Below, one piece after another: positions 33,801 to 48,800 of a stretch of 64,000 nt of DNA. The notes beneath the pieces are model-generated. The model searched no databases, was not told the origin of the DNA, and saw only the letters and a program-made list of their open reading frames with translations. The stretch's first letter is position 1. Every line of letters begins with the position of its first letter. The DNA comes from Strigamia acuminata (Eukaryota; Arthropoda; Chilopoda; Geophilomorpha; Linotaeniidae). Location: contig OX442315.1 in assembly GCA_949358305.1 (NCBI GenBank), forward strand, positions 11,248,427 through 11,312,426, written 5' to 3'. The position numbers were made by a program, and so were the translations under genes.

Positions 33801-36800
33801 TTTCTAACGACCTGTGAGTTTCGTCGCTGGAAAAATAATGTGATACTACCATGGTTTTTTCGCATTCGGTGGGACAATGGCAATCGAAATTTGGATTTAT
33901 TTTGTTTGTTATTTGGGCGATTTCGCGAAGGTAACCGCAAGTTTGTAAATTTGCAATGCAATAATTTTTTCGTGTCTCAGGTAAGAAAGGAAACCTGAAA
34001 GAAATAGAACGAGATTGAGTTGTAAACATAGAATTAAGGGGCATAGAGCCGATTCAAAATTGGGTAGAAAAGAAACACACTGAAGAAATATTTATTCAGG
34101 CGTTACAATATGACGGTTTATAAGTGCTATTTATTAATAACCCGGCCGAATTTTAAGTGTTTTTTGCGAAACCCGCATTTGTCAATGCTCCGAGTCGCCA
34201 CTAGATGGCGCGATTATAATTCAGCGGTAAATTCGAATTGCGAGTTAAGAAAACTGGTAAATAAATATAAGAATATATTTATTTGTATGAAACGACACTT
34301 TATTAGGATTAATATAAATATATATTAATAATTATTGTTCACACTAAGTGATGGGAATCTCTAGTTCAGCAGAAATGGAGATTTGATAATCCATCGATCA
34401 ACCGATCGATGTGATTGGTGGATCCATTTCCGGTCCTGGGTATCCAGTTCCGGTTGTGGTGTGAATTAGCATATTGCTCCTCCGTATCCACTTCCGGCGA
34501 TACGGGATTGGAGGGATTCGTGGAACCCATGTTCCAATTGGTTGATTGGATTAATCTCTAATCCAGTCAGGTTATATAAACCCAAACAACCGGCCATCCG
34601 GCAGCTCTGTTTGATTATTTTCTGTTTGGTATTGTTACTTAAGAAATATGATTCGTTGTTCACGTAAAAAAACCTTTTGGTTCTTTGTTGATTTATTCAC
34701 AAAGAACCGTTGCATGATTCTACAGAATCATGCCACCGCCGGCAATTGAAGTCGAAGTGCTGGGATCATTATGTTGCATAAATGTTACAGTTTACGGTTG
34801 CGACGCCGAAGGAGAACCCGCCGTTGTGCAATTCAGTATCCTCCGGACAGGACCATGTGGTCTTTCTCGGTATGAACGTATTCCGTTACCGCAAGTAGCA
34901 TCGTTGCTGTTGAGAATTAGTTCCTTCACCGGATGGTGCCAAAGCAGTCTGTTTTACAGTAACCACGAGTAGCACCAAGTGTTTGGCAAGCTGATTCTCA
35001 TGGTATTCGATGCCAAAGTAGTCGGTCTATTATTAGTACCGCGAGAGATTATACTGCTGTGCGGAGCCGCGAGCTATCGACTCCTGTGTACGTGATACCG
35101 TCAATCGCCAGACGAACGACCGTGTCGCGACGCAGGGGACGCTTGATACCGTTCTGCATTGCAAGGCGTATATTTTCTTTCGACGGCAATTGTGTGTTGC
35201 GACGGGAAGCCTAATCTTCATTTTATTTATAACAGCTAAATATTAACTTGGCGACAAGTTGATTAACCAAGTCAGAAGACTTAATTACGATCACGATTAC
35301 ATCAAAGACGCAAATGTAACTGATAAGTTGATGACAACTTATCCACAAAAATATCTAAATAAGAATTCACAACGATATGAATTAAATATAATTCATAAGC
35401 GGAATATTGATAAGTAAAATGAATACATTTACTTACACCAATATCCTCCCAAAGTTGTGGCGGTGCAGACAAAGTCAACCGCAATGCTCAGATCATTCGA
35501 TTTATCGACGTGCGATAATTTACACAGCGAACCAAGGAAACCAGCGAAGCCATATCGGACTCCAGGACACAGCCATCCGGCTTAGATGACATCTGTAAAC
35601 CAGGTCGAGCGATGGGGAAACCGCTCCCTTATCCCAGACACGTAATGATATTATTTTAGGACCAATTGGCCTATGCTTTGTATAGTTTAATAGTCAGTTA
35701 ACTTGCCAAATGTTGGCATTAGTCTTATGTATAATTTAGCTCACTGCATATTGTTTGCCAACAATAAATTGTCTTGTATTTATCTCGTATTGTATTCACT
35801 GTTATTTATCGCGATCTCTTCCCGGTACCATTGTTAAATGGGAGTTGTGGTCGTCACCGTCACACGTGGAGGTCCCACCGAGATTAGGTTGCAATTAATT
35901 CGATTGAATTGTAAAAGTGAATTTTTTTGAGATAAATAAGGCTAAAAAATTTGTAAATAAATTTTACAAATTGCAGTTTTAGAAAGTACATTCTGTTTTC
36001 TCGAAGAAAATGAATAATACAATTCTGGACGAAGGAATTGCAACCAGGAATTCTAAATCTATCACACGATGGTTGAGATAGATTTAATCGAAGTATTTAA
36101 AAACTAAAGCTTCGGAGAATTTGATGGATATAAAACACAGAATAGTTATATTTTGATATTTACTTTATTTTTCCGTGAAAAAGTAAAAGTAAGACAAGTT
36201 TAAACATGTTTAACGAATCGCAAGACAAAGAAAACTTGCAGAATATGGAACTTCAAAGTAAAATCCAGTATTAAGGAGAAGATATAATAATTGGAAACAA
36301 TTGACAAAGGTTGAAAGTGAATTTATTTTATTTTTATGAAATATATAATTTTGGGAATATTTACAAATAATCTCTCGAAGGAATTTTATTTTATCGGTAA
36401 AGACTAAAAGTCGAAAAGAACGGACTTAGTAGAGAACTGATGACGAAAATGATACGTTCGTTATACAATCAGTTGATAACGAACCAGCCAATCAGGAACT
36501 AGGTGATCTAAGGATCCCCAGCCCCTTGCTATTAAAGGAGAGCCAGATCAGATTGAGATCATTCGCTTCCAGACCAGACCAGCAGACGTGTTTCAGTAAC
36601 CATCCTGACTGCGCCATCCGATTCTAGTTACGATTCGAAGTTTTCCACCGCTAAAATAGTAAAAAAGACCGATTCAATTATATTTTTATAAAATGGATCC
36701 AAACAATCTTCCTAACGAAGAAAAAGTGGCTGAAGAAAAGGCCGTAGAAGAAATAGTTAGCTTGGATTCAAGTTATGTAAAACTTTGTGACCAAACGGAA

Positions 36801-39800
36801 ATGATTCCCGATGAACTCACACAGTTTTGTACGCATTACGAACTAGATAGAACTCAGTTCAAAACCATAATCGAAGCTTCTGAATTTGTGACGAAGCGGG
36901 CGTTACGTAACATACGTATTAATCCAACTCCGGAAAAACGAGCAGAACTTTCGAAGGAGAGTTCGGCGAACCATAATTCTGGAAAGGACCCAATCCCGTC
37001 GCCAAGAGATCTGTCTGAAGAAAACCGATCACGATCTAAAACTCCACAACGTAAGTTGGGGGATCAAGCAAGAATTAAAACTCCGTCGGTTCGTAACCAA
37101 GATATTCGAGAATTATTTCGAACATCAAGCAAGGAATCGCTTGATCAGTCCAGTTTAGGAAATAGAACTCCTCACTCCCGCAACGCCAGTTACCACAATA
37201 CTCCAAGTATTTCGGAGGTAGGAGGATCCAATTTTTCAACTTTTCAACCTGAAAATGCTAAAAAGCAACCCAATCCACATATTTATACGGAGAATGGGAC
37301 GAGACATTTTGCCAAACAAACCCCTAGAGGGCGAGGCAATAAATCCGCCATTCGACGGAAATTATCTCCACTACCATCTCCAGTCTTACCTCAAACTCGA
37401 CAAGAACAATTGAGATTAGACGAAGTGGAAAAGGAACGAATTAGGCTGGAAGCAATTAATCAAAAACAGATTAACGACGAAAAGATTCGCCAAGATAAAC
37501 TTGAAGGAGAAGTTGTCAATCAAAACGAAGTTCGTAAGTCGATAGACAAAAACGATAAAATTCTAATTAATCAATTACGGGCTCAATGGCGACAGGAACA
37601 CGATGAAAAGTTCCAAAAGCAACAAGATCAATACAATAAGAAGTGGGCGGAAGTGAACAGAATTGAAGACAATCAACGCAAGCGGGAGAAAACCTTACAG
37701 GAAAGCATCCGGCTAAATCTCGCGGCGTCCACTCGGGCTAGCCATGGTAGTGAACCCCGAGACCAGACAAATCCGTCACGTGCATCTACCGATGACATTC
37801 CAAGCTCACATTTCTCGGCAGAAAGTTCTACAGAAACTAGACTTCCCTCTGACGGAACTAATATTTCATTTGACTATATTTTGAAAATGCAACAAAATAT
37901 GGCCGCCCAATTCCAAAAACAATTGGATAGTCGAATAGATACATTCGTTCAAACTCAACAAACAACTGGGCCGCAACGATCTAATAATCCAGGACCCAGT
38001 AAAGTCTTTTTCAAAGGACAAGACCTTCCAGTTTTCGATGGAAAACAGGAGGATATAGATAAATTTTTATCAGTAGCTAAAACTGTAGCTATTTCAAAGG
38101 GATTAACTCTGGACGAAATGGTTAATCAAGGTATTCCCACCTATTTGTCCGGATTAGCCCAACAATGGTATGACGAGAATAAAACCAAGTTTACCAACTG
38201 GGAAACCTTCGTAGAATTATTTCGTGAAGAATTCGACATGATTCCAACTACTCGACTCCGAAATTTACGAAAAGTAATCCAAGGAGACGATGAACCTTTA
38301 TATGAATTTCTAGTCAGATTCACTAAAGCCCAAGGATCGTATTCCGAAAGAGGAAATGTTGCCACACTTTTCGACAACCTGAATTGGACGAGTTACAATA
38401 GATTAATCGATCGAAATCTGTACAGGAGCGAGTCAGTAGACAAAATCTTTCAATTCGTACGAACGAATAGAGCACTCTTTGAACCCCAAAGAATCCGTAC
38501 AGAGAATTCCAAGGAAATTGATAAAGTGGTATCTAACAACCAGAAGTATTCTAAAGATACCAAAAATATGAGACCTTCGGCTCGATCCACTCAAATGATG
38601 GAAATAGAGCCGGAAGAAGAAATAATGGAAGTCAATGAGTTGACAGAGAATAATGTATCAATGGATAATTTATTATGTGCCATGTCGGAAAATCAGACAG
38701 GGAAATGTTTTCATTGTAAACAACCAGGTCATTTCAAAAGAGAATGTCCTCTGCTTCCAAAGCGAAAATTTAGCAATAATTTCCCTGGAAATAATAATTC
38801 CAATAACAATAGCGCTAATTATTGTTTCCTGAAACGAGTGGTGTGTCGAATCCATTAACGACGCCGGATTTGAACTGTGCGGTAAGCACCAAGCGTGACC
38901 GCCATGTTTAATTCTCGGAAAACGTAACATCAGTGATGGTTCGAGGCTAGATAGTCTCGAAACCGAATACACAATAAAAGGAGAACAAATCCATATTGTT
39001 TGATATGAACTTGTTCTTTACAAAAGAATAAATAAAACACTCATATCCATCTACGGATATCTAGAAGTGGCATGCACACCCAAAACACAAATGGCGAAAG
39101 AATTCACTGCAAAACCAATAATCCCCCTCTTTCTTTTCATTTGTGCCGCTCTGCAAAAATTCGCTCACAAAGGGTTGATAATCGCGGGAAGGGTAACCAT
39201 TTGGTTAATATATCCGCTACGTTGGATACGCCCGGAATATGATGTATCCCAAAAGTTCCCTTTGTGTACCAATCTCGCAAAAAGTGAAAACGAACCTCTA
39301 TATGTTTGTTCGCTCTATTTTCGATTCTATTTTTCGCGTATTGTATTGCGGCTGTGCTATCCGCATATACAATTGGTTTAACTCTCTGGGGATCACGCAA
39401 GACATCAGCTTCAAACAATCTCTCCAACCAGATAACCTCCCGCACACCATCCACGATGGCGATAAACTCGCTCTCCATCACCGATAGCGCCGTCAGCTTT
39501 TGTTTGCGGCAGGCCCAGGACACGGGAACCCCACCAATGTAGATGATGTGCCCCCCGAAACTTCTTCTTTGATCTAGATCCGAGGCATGAGAGGCATCTG
39601 TGTAAATCGACATGCCTGTATTCTTACATAATCCCAAATCGATGCAGAAATCCCTTGTTTGAGATAAGTACTTTAGCACTTGCAGCAGCATTTGCACATG
39701 CTTGTAAGAGTGCACCTCGTTATATTGTGATAACACAATTACTGAGAACAAGATGTCTGGTCTTGTTCTCATGGCAATGAATAGCAAACTGCCAACAAGC

Positions 39801-42800
39801 GCGCGATAGGGGAATTCCACATCCACTCGCTCACCAGGACGCACACTTCGGATCATCGTACCAACGGTTCCTGGAACTTTGATACGATGCGAATAATCAA
39901 TTCTGTATTTCTCACACAATTTGTCAATATATTTGCCCTGGTGCACGAAAATGTTCTTGCCAACACGCTCAAACTCTATTCCCAATAGCATCGTTACGGG
40001 TCCCAAATTCACGATGTCAAATGCATTTGAAATCCACTTGAGAACACATTTTTCAATAAAATCGTCCCTTGAAAAGAGAACGAGATCATCCACGTAAACG
40101 ATTAAAATCGCTTCTCTCTTGTAGACATAAACACAATTGAGGCCCGGGAATGGTGTAAAACCAATGTCAATTAATTTGTCATGTAATTTTTCAAACCACA
40201 TACGGCCTGACTGGTGCAGGCCGTATAGGGCTTTGTCCAAGCGCCAACATTTCCCTTTGTTCGTTTTGGTTTGATAACCTTTTGGTATGGCCATGTACTG
40301 GGGAATATCTAAGTCACCGTAAAGGTAGGCTGCCTTTACGTCAAGGTGCGTGTCGCGCCAGTTACACAAAACAACCAGCGTGCAGAAAAATATCAATATG
40401 AGGACAAAATTAATAACCGGCGAGAAGACTTCTTTAAAGTCGATATCCGGTCGTTGCTTAAAGCCTTGTGCAACAAGGCGTGCTCGAAAACGTTTAATTG
40501 CCCCCGTATGATCTCGTTTCAATTTGTAAATCCATTTGCTCCCAAGCAATGTTTGATCGGGAGCAATGTCAACCTCGGTATAAACTTTTCGTTCGTCAAA
40601 TATATCAATTTCCTCGTCCATGGCCTTTGACCAATCCCAACGATCCCTGTCAGAAATAGCCTGTTCATAAGTCTCTGGCTCAATACTGCAAAAACCCGCA
40701 TAAGGCAATTCCAGATGTTCGTGTTTGAAATCAAACAACTCCTCTTCGTATTGAAAACCTTCTTCTTCACACCATCGCATTACATCAGTGCGACTCCGAC
40801 AACGGTCTTGTGAAGGTGTCATGTAATAAACATCCACTTTTCCGGCGGTTTTCCCCCTTGCACGGACTTTTGCAAATCTTTGCCATTCTTGCATGTTCAA
40901 TTTCAGTAATTCTTCAGGCTCGTCGGTTGTATTTGCTTGTTCGGCAACAGTATCCTCAAAAGGTTCATCCCCTGAATCCAATTCCAATTTTGATAAATCT
41001 AATTCTGTCACATCCCCCTCTAACTCAATACCCCCGACAGCTCCTTGTTCCTCGAGGGGCATTCTCATGCCATATGCTTTTTGCACTAATTTGGGGGTCG
41101 TGGGTAAGGGTACTGGTGGTCGCTGACGTAAGACCATTTGATGTGTAGGTACCGTAGGCGCAGGTACTGTAGCTTGAGGAACCACGTCGTCATCTGATTC
41201 TTCTTCTTGAGTGGGGAGATTTATATAATCGAACATTTTGTTCACATTTTGAACTCCTGTGTCCCCCTCATTCCAATAAGTATTTTCGTCAATTTTCACA
41301 TGTTTAACCCCATAAACCTTATTCGTTTTTGGGTCCCAAACTCGATAACCTCGTGTACTTTGTGCGTACCCCACAAGGGCTCCAACCCATGCTCGTTTGT
41401 CCAATTTATCTTTTCTTGTCTGTGCGGGGATATGCACATAAGCTTTCGAGCCTATACATTTTAGGTGCCTAACAGACATTTTTCGGTTGAAAAACACGTT
41501 ATATGGTGTCTTGCCTCCTAAGGTTGAGTGAGGGAAACGATTTTTCAAGTACACTATTGTGTGGGCCAATTCTGCCCATAGTCGCTTTGGTAATCCAGTG
41601 TCTGCCATCATCGCTCTAATTCCTTCAACTATGGTTCTGTTCCCTCTCTCAGCTACAGAATTCATTTCTGGGGAGTAGGGGGTTGTGCGTTCACATTTAA
41701 TTCCCGAATCACTCGCATGTTTTGCCCAAGCTGCTGAGACGAATTCACCCCCATTATCCGTTCTGATCGCTTTCACTTTACGTGACGTCGCACACTCTAA
41801 TTGTAATTGCCATGTCTTAAAATGGCCTAGCACTTCATCCTTCGTTTTCATCGTTACTATCCACATAAATCTGGAATAGTCATCGACCAATAATAGGAAA
41901 TATCTTGCCCCTCCTATCGATTTCGTTGAAGAATGGCCCCAGGTGTCCATATGTATTAAGTCCAGAACCCCTTTTGACCTGATATCCCCTATTGGTGCAA
42001 AACTTGCTCGTGTGCTCTTCGCCTGTGCACACGAATCACAAGTGTTCATTTCCCTGTCTGACAATTTGATTCCATAAATATCGGTTGACTTTTCCATGTC
42101 AACAATTCCTTTCACGTGTAAATGCCCCATACGGGCGTGCCAATAATCCATCGGTACTGCTTTATCGGGTTTGCCATTCCTTTCCCCGTTCCCCAACTCA
42201 TTAACTACTTTTGCATCAACTTCCTCTTTAGTTGGTTCAACTTTCTTAATTGGTTGAGTTTTAGTCGCATTTGCAGCGCTTCCCTGCTTTACTAGCACGC
42301 TACTCGGATTCACAACAGCATTTGCGGATTTCTCCGGCTTACGAATTGGGGTTAATAAAGCTTTCTTATAACAATTCATGGTTAATGGCACTTTAACAAC
42401 TTCAGGCGATTTACTCGCCACGACATCCGTATTCCCTTGCATAGGCAATACGGATGCGTTCACATTCTGAGTTTCAATTGCACAATTCACTTGATACATC
42501 CTGTTCGACAATCTCTTTGCAGTTAACATCGGTTTGTCCATCGTTGATTCGAACATTGTTAATTTCCCATCAGCTATGAATGTTTTCAGACCTGCCTCGT
42601 CTGTACGACCGAGTGAAATTAGGTTTTTTCGAAATTTTGGCGCGTAATACACGTTTTTAAGTGTAATTTCGCGTCCACCCCCGCCATAATTTGCTATTAA
42701 GGTAATTTCGCCCATACCACTAATCTCAGAACTCCCCTCTCCTAATTGCACACTAAAATTCTCGAGGGGTTTAAAATTCGTGAAACATTCATAGTTGTAT

Positions 42801-45800
42801 GAGAAATGGTCTGTTGCGCCCGTATCAATGTACCAGGCGGGATCTCTTTCCGGCGCTTTCTGTGATGCCAATGAGATCACAGGAAAATCCATTTGCTGTA
42901 TGGCATGTACTGCCGAGTAGAAAGACAACGGTTCGTCCAAAAATGCTTGATTTGAACCTGCGCCGGTTCCTCTAGAACGTGCACCCGCGCGTCCTTGTCG
43001 GCGCGCCATCGGTGCAAAAGTTCCACGTGTCGGGTCATTTCCCCCTTGCTTTGGCTTTTTGCAGTCCCTTGCAAAGTGGTATTTTCCACCACAATTATAA
43101 CACGTATAGTCTGTTTGGGTTGTTGGGGTCGAGCGCCCCCGCTGCCAACGTCCTCGGCTAAAGAATGCACCCGAATTATCTCCCGATTCTGCTGTCGGCG
43201 CACCATATTCCTCGTGCTGTTCGTTCAATCGGTTGTACTCTCCGAGGAGTCGGTCTTTGACGTTGGACTGGGTGAATTCAGTATCTGACCAGTGATACAT
43301 AACTTGTTTCACTCCCTCATATGTCTGAGGGAGGAAGTCCATATACTGGAATGCAATGTCCTCTCCAGACATGGTCACATTCACATTTTTCAGGTCACCC
43401 GCCTTCCGATCCACCCGGGTGGTAAACACGACCATTTGCTCCCTTTCTTGCAATTTCATTTGTAAAAATTCACGTCGGAGCCGGTTTTTCCTTGCCCTAG
43501 TGGTCGGTTGGTAGGCGGCTTTTAGGGCTTCCCATATCTCTTGTGCCGTATCGTGGGCAACCGCCACAGATTGTTGTGCCTCGTTGCACGTAAGGCAAAG
43601 CGTTGATATTGCCCTCGCTTCTCGTGTCTCATACTCGCGCTTCTCCTTCGCGGAGGCGGTCGAAGGCAAACTTGGCTCCGTGCCCTTAACGTGGCTCCAG
43701 ACTCCCTGCTGTAGGAGAATTAATCTCACCTGGACTGACCAGGACTCATAATTGTCACCATCGAGTTTTCTAATGTTTCGATAATCCCGATAATCGCCGT
43801 CCTTTTCGTAGGTCGCCATTTCCAAAATTTCACAAATTATCACCCAAAGATCACTATTCGATGCACTAAACACAAACACACTTTCAAATAAATAATTCCC
43901 CAAAATAATAGGCGAAAATAATACAATTCTTCCCGGGGTGCAGCTCAATAAGTGAGCACAACTACCTTGACCAGTCGCTACAAGGGCTTCCGTCCGACAC
44001 ACCTGGGGTCGCGGGATCGCCCCCTTGCTTCGAGCAAGCCTGGCCAAGAATAGGATGACACTAGGCGAATGCCTAAAGGGTGCCAAACAAACAAAAGGTC
44101 CCCAAAACAAAAACTTAATATTATACAAAGTTTCACGACAACCCAGAACGCACAAAACAAAAAAAAATGTTGGCACGTTGTATTCTTGTTTGCGGGATAT
44201 TTGCGTCGCAAATCCCGCGGAGATGTCGTCAAAACGTTGTTCCAAACCGTCGAAAATCGCTGGAATTCACTTGTGCACCTGGCACAAGACTTAACCTGTC
44301 CAACGTCGCGCAGATACCCGTCCCGGGCTAATCCGCGGTCAAAATGCGTGTTCGCGCTCGTCGCACGAAAACACGACTTCAAAACGTCGAAATGTTCGTC
44401 AAAAACTTCCAAACGCTGTCTAGACGTTCGTCGCAACCTCGAAAATCGTCCAATCGGCGAATTCCGACGTGGATATAATCCAAAAACTCGTTGCGAACGT
44501 TCCTCGTTCGTTTTTACTCCAACCGCATGGACGGCGCCATCTTGGATTGGGCTGCACCGCTCGCCATGACGGAAAAACAACGAAAAAATTAATATTTCGA
44601 CAATAAATAATGTTCCTACCGTCTCTAGGTAATCTACACTCGTTTCACACGTCGTTTGCACGAATTCACAAAATACAAGCGTGTTTCGACTCGAAAACAC
44701 GCTGGCTGGCTTCACTGTTGTACACGGCGAAGTCCAGGCAAAGAAAAATGGCTGCCACCGAAGCTAATCTTCGTTATACTGGCACACAACTAATTTCTCA
44801 CGAAAATAAACGTTTCCTACACTGTTCTGTCCAAAAATCACGTCCTAATTGTCCGCACACACTTCCCAATCGCTCGCACTTCGCGAAAATCGTCGATACG
44901 TCTTTGCGACGAAAATGACGGTGTCGGCGAACGTCCGATGGTCGTTACCGCTCTGGAAGTCCGCTTATCGTCCCGAGATGGTTGCTAACGATGCAAACCA
45001 TCCTCTGCTACCATGTATTGTTTCCTGAAACGAGTGGTGTGTCGAATCCATTAACGACGCCGGATTTGAACTGTGCGGTAAGCACCAAGCGTGACCGCCA
45101 TGTTTAATTCTCGGAAAACGTAACATCAGTGATGGTTCGAGGCTAGATAGTCTCGAAACCGAATACACAATAAAAGGAGAACAAATCCATATTGTTTGAT
45201 ATGAACTTGTTCTTTACAAAAGAATAAATAAAACACTCATATCCATCTACGGATATCTAGAAGTGGCATGCACACCCAAAACACAAATGGCGAAAGAATT
45301 CACTGCAAAACCAATACTAATCAGCAGCCGAACGAATTTAAGCGACCACGCCAAAATTGGGTAACTGCCGAAGCTATTGATCAAAAAATGGAAGAGTTAA
45401 AAACTGATATGAATAACAGTATGCAAACAACGATAAGTAAGACAGTGTCGGATTTATTTAGTAAATTCTTAGACCCGAAGAACGCTACTACGGCACCAAT
45501 TACTGAAACCCCACCGGTTCCAAAAAACTAGTGGCGGGGGTCCTCGAGCCCCCTATTAATAATTCCGAAGGAATTTTACCACCAGACTTGGAACAAGCAC
45601 TTTCCGAAACTTTGGATAATTTAACTATTCAAGATAAAGAAATTAAGCGTGCTCGTCCTAACCGGAAGACACGGAAAAGGAACTGGAATTATAAGTTTAA
45701 AATCGCGTCAAATACGCCCTTTTCGGCAGAGGAGACAGCAAACCCGTTCTTGAATTTTCACGACGACCTGTTTTCTCTAGATAAGGGGGACGAATCTTTA

Positions 45801-48800
45801 GCTAGATTGATACAAGATACATCCAATCTTAATATTCGTGATGAATCCACCAGTTCTAGTGGAGGAGTATTCGAGAATTTACAATCAATGATTGATAATT
45901 TGAATCCCGACTCCAAATCCTCCAGATTTGCGAGATTAAAATCTTACATTAACGAGAATCAGTTAAAACGAAAAGATGGCATCGAACGAATTAATAAATT
46001 GGGAAATCACATCGACGACCCCCGAATGAAAATTACAATAGGTGGACTCACCTACAATGCTTTGATGGACTCAGGAGCCACACAGTGTTTTATTGGGTTG
46101 CAATTACTAAGTAAAACTTGTGCATCTCCCGATTTCATACAAGATTGTCCAAAACACATGAGAGTTTGTGCAGTTGGAGTTACTCATATTCCACTAGGAC
46201 AAATTACTTTGTGTGTACAATGGGCAGATGGAGCAGAATTCACACCAATAAATTTTATCATTTTGGATAATAATGTGTGTGGATTAATTATCGGACATAA
46301 TTTTATGCGCCGAACCAAAATTAATTTAAATCCAGCACGAGCTGTATTTACTTGCGACAGCAAGTCCGACTGGACTGCACCCTACGAAACTGACGAGTTA
46401 AATTGTAATTTAGCTCGAGTACAAGTGTTGACTGACAACGCAACAGCCACACACACGCCAGATAATTGGGAAGAATTGCTGGTAAAGGATTGTGACTGTT
46501 CAGATGAGGAAAAAAGTAAATTACGCGAAGTAATTGCTAGTGTTAAGAACGTCTTTAGAGATAAAGTCGGATGTACTAACATAATAAAGCATAAGATCAC
46601 CTTTAAAAAGGATGTAACGTGGAAAAAACAACCATTTCGAATGTATAACCCTGCTAAAATAGCCATTATGACTAAATTAGTAGAAGAATTAGAAGCGGAT
46701 AATTTGATCGAAAGAGCTACTGGACCTTACATAAGTCATCCAGTGATCGTAGCCAAACCAAATGGTACTTATCGTTTATGTATCGATTATCGGTGGTTGA
46801 ATGCAATCACCGAAATTAACGCCATACAAATGCCAAGTATTGATTTGTTACTCCACAATACAAATCAGGCAAAATATTTCACGTCTCTTGACCTTACCAA
46901 AGGTTATTATCAGGTCGAGATGGACGAGGAAGATAGACAGAAAACAGCCTTTTATACTCCGAAAGGCAATTACCAATTTGTCCGCATGCCTTTTGGTCTT
47001 TGCAATGCGCCGTGTACATTTCAGTTCTTAATGGAACGAGTGATGGGCGAAGCATTATACAAACACGCGTTAGTCTATTTGGACGACGTGATAATCTTCT
47101 CCACCACTTGGGAGAAACATCTTGAACATATCAAAGATGTGTTGGAAAGACTAGATAAGGCCAACTTATCAGTAAATAAGGAAAAATCAAAATTTGGAAA
47201 AACTACACTCAAATTTTTGGGTCATTTGATAACTCCAACCGGATTAGCACCTGACCCAGACAAGATAGTATCCGTTAGGAAATATCCAACTCCTAAGAAT
47301 TCCAAGGATATTCAACGATTTCATGGCTTGTCAAATTTCTTCCGGAAATTTATTCCCGAACATGCAAAAATTGCTAGGCCTCTAACTAGCATGATGCATG
47401 ATAAAGCAGTGTTCGAATGGGGAGAAGAACAAGAGAAAGCTTTTGAAACAATAAAAAATATTTTATGTGACGAAACACAGGTTTTGTTAATGCCAGATAT
47501 GATGAAACCATTCGTAATCTTGACAGACGCATCGCATGATGGACTTGGTAGTGTGTTATGCCAAGATGTAGAATTCTTCGATGAAGGAAAAAGAGAAATG
47601 ATCATGACTCCTAGACCCGTAGCTTATGCTAGTCGAGTCTTACGAGGGGCAGAAGTACGCTACTCAACACCCGAACTCGAGTGTTTAGCAGTAGTATGGG
47701 CAGTCGACAAATTCCGACCGTATATCGAATATACGACTTTTACTTTGGAATCAGACGCCGAAGCATTAAAATGGCTGATGGGAACACCAGAACCATCGGG
47801 ACGATTTGGTCGTTGGGCAATTAAACTTCAATGTGGCGCCTTTAAGATTAAATATCGACGAGGTACCCAGAACCAAGTTGCCGACGCCTTCTCGAGAGCG
47901 CCTTTGGAGATCGAAGACATTCCAGAGAATGATTATTGTGAGCCAATCGAGATTACTCAATTCTGGCCGGAATGGGACGGAAATCGAGAAATTATTCGAA
48001 GGAATAATAGAGAAGATTGCCAATTTCTCACGAATGTGCAGCTTCATTTCGATTATTCCAAATTATTATACAATACTTTGGAAAAGGGGGAGAAGATGGA
48101 TGAAGCTACAGAAGAAACACTATTTAGTGCTTTAACTGAAGTTTTAAAGGAAGTTCCACCGACTCGAGAAGAAATTATAAAAGCTCAACTAGCCGACAAA
48201 GAGTGTAGAATAATAATCGATCATCTGAAACGAGATGAAATCGAACAAAGAAAGTTTAAGAAAACTAAAGAATGGATGAAAGCAGTCCAAGGTTACCAAT
48301 TAGATTTTCAAGAAGAAAATGGTAATGAAATGCTGATTTATTTCAAACCAACGTTTGAAGAGGAATTGAATGACTCTGGAAACGGATTTAAAGCTGTCAT
48401 TCCACCGTCATTAGTACGAAGAGTACTGTTTGCCTGTCACGGACATCCATTAAGTGGACATGCAGGGATGAGTAAGACGCTCGAACGAGCAAAACTTATA
48501 TATTACTGGCCGAAGATGAATAAAGATACTCGCAATTACGTCCGAAGTTGTATTCATTGCCAGCAATACAAGCCCTGTCAACATAAAAAGCATAGAGCGA
48601 GTTACACTCCTCATAACATGTCTTACCCGTGGGAAGTAATCTGCATTGATTTAATGGGTCCCAAACCGACAGGAAGAAGCCAATACAGATTTGTATTAGT
48701 AATTATAGATCAATGTACTAAATGGGTAGAATTATTCCCTTTAAGTAAGGCATCTAGTGAATCTATTGTGAATAGGTTAGGAGAAGTGATTCATAGATGG

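Larger units (their letters stand above)
38820..45316 (-). mobile_element. Intact Ty1/copia retrotransposon nested in element II
   Basis: 6.5 kb with 301 bp LTRs (38820-39120 and 45016-45316) that I read as identical. A 5-bp duplication CTAAT lies at 38815-38819 and 45317-45321. Given that duplication, the LTR ends are TATTG...CAATA rather than TG...CA. One long gag-pol frame, an initiator tRNA-Met primer site and a clear polypurine tract (rich in AG just inside 39121-39137, minus strand) are all present. It is the youngest insertion of the nest. Confidence 0.95.

Noticed and set aside
34110-35589. ORFs inside the element II LTRs, repeated at 52818-54297
   Set aside because: Short, without homology features, and simply present twice because the LTR is.
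43820-44245. Extending the copia polyprotein upstream to 44245
   Set aside because: The extra 142 codons have no Gag features, and MATYEKDGDYRDY at 43819 is a typical copia Gag start; the upstream part is the leader.
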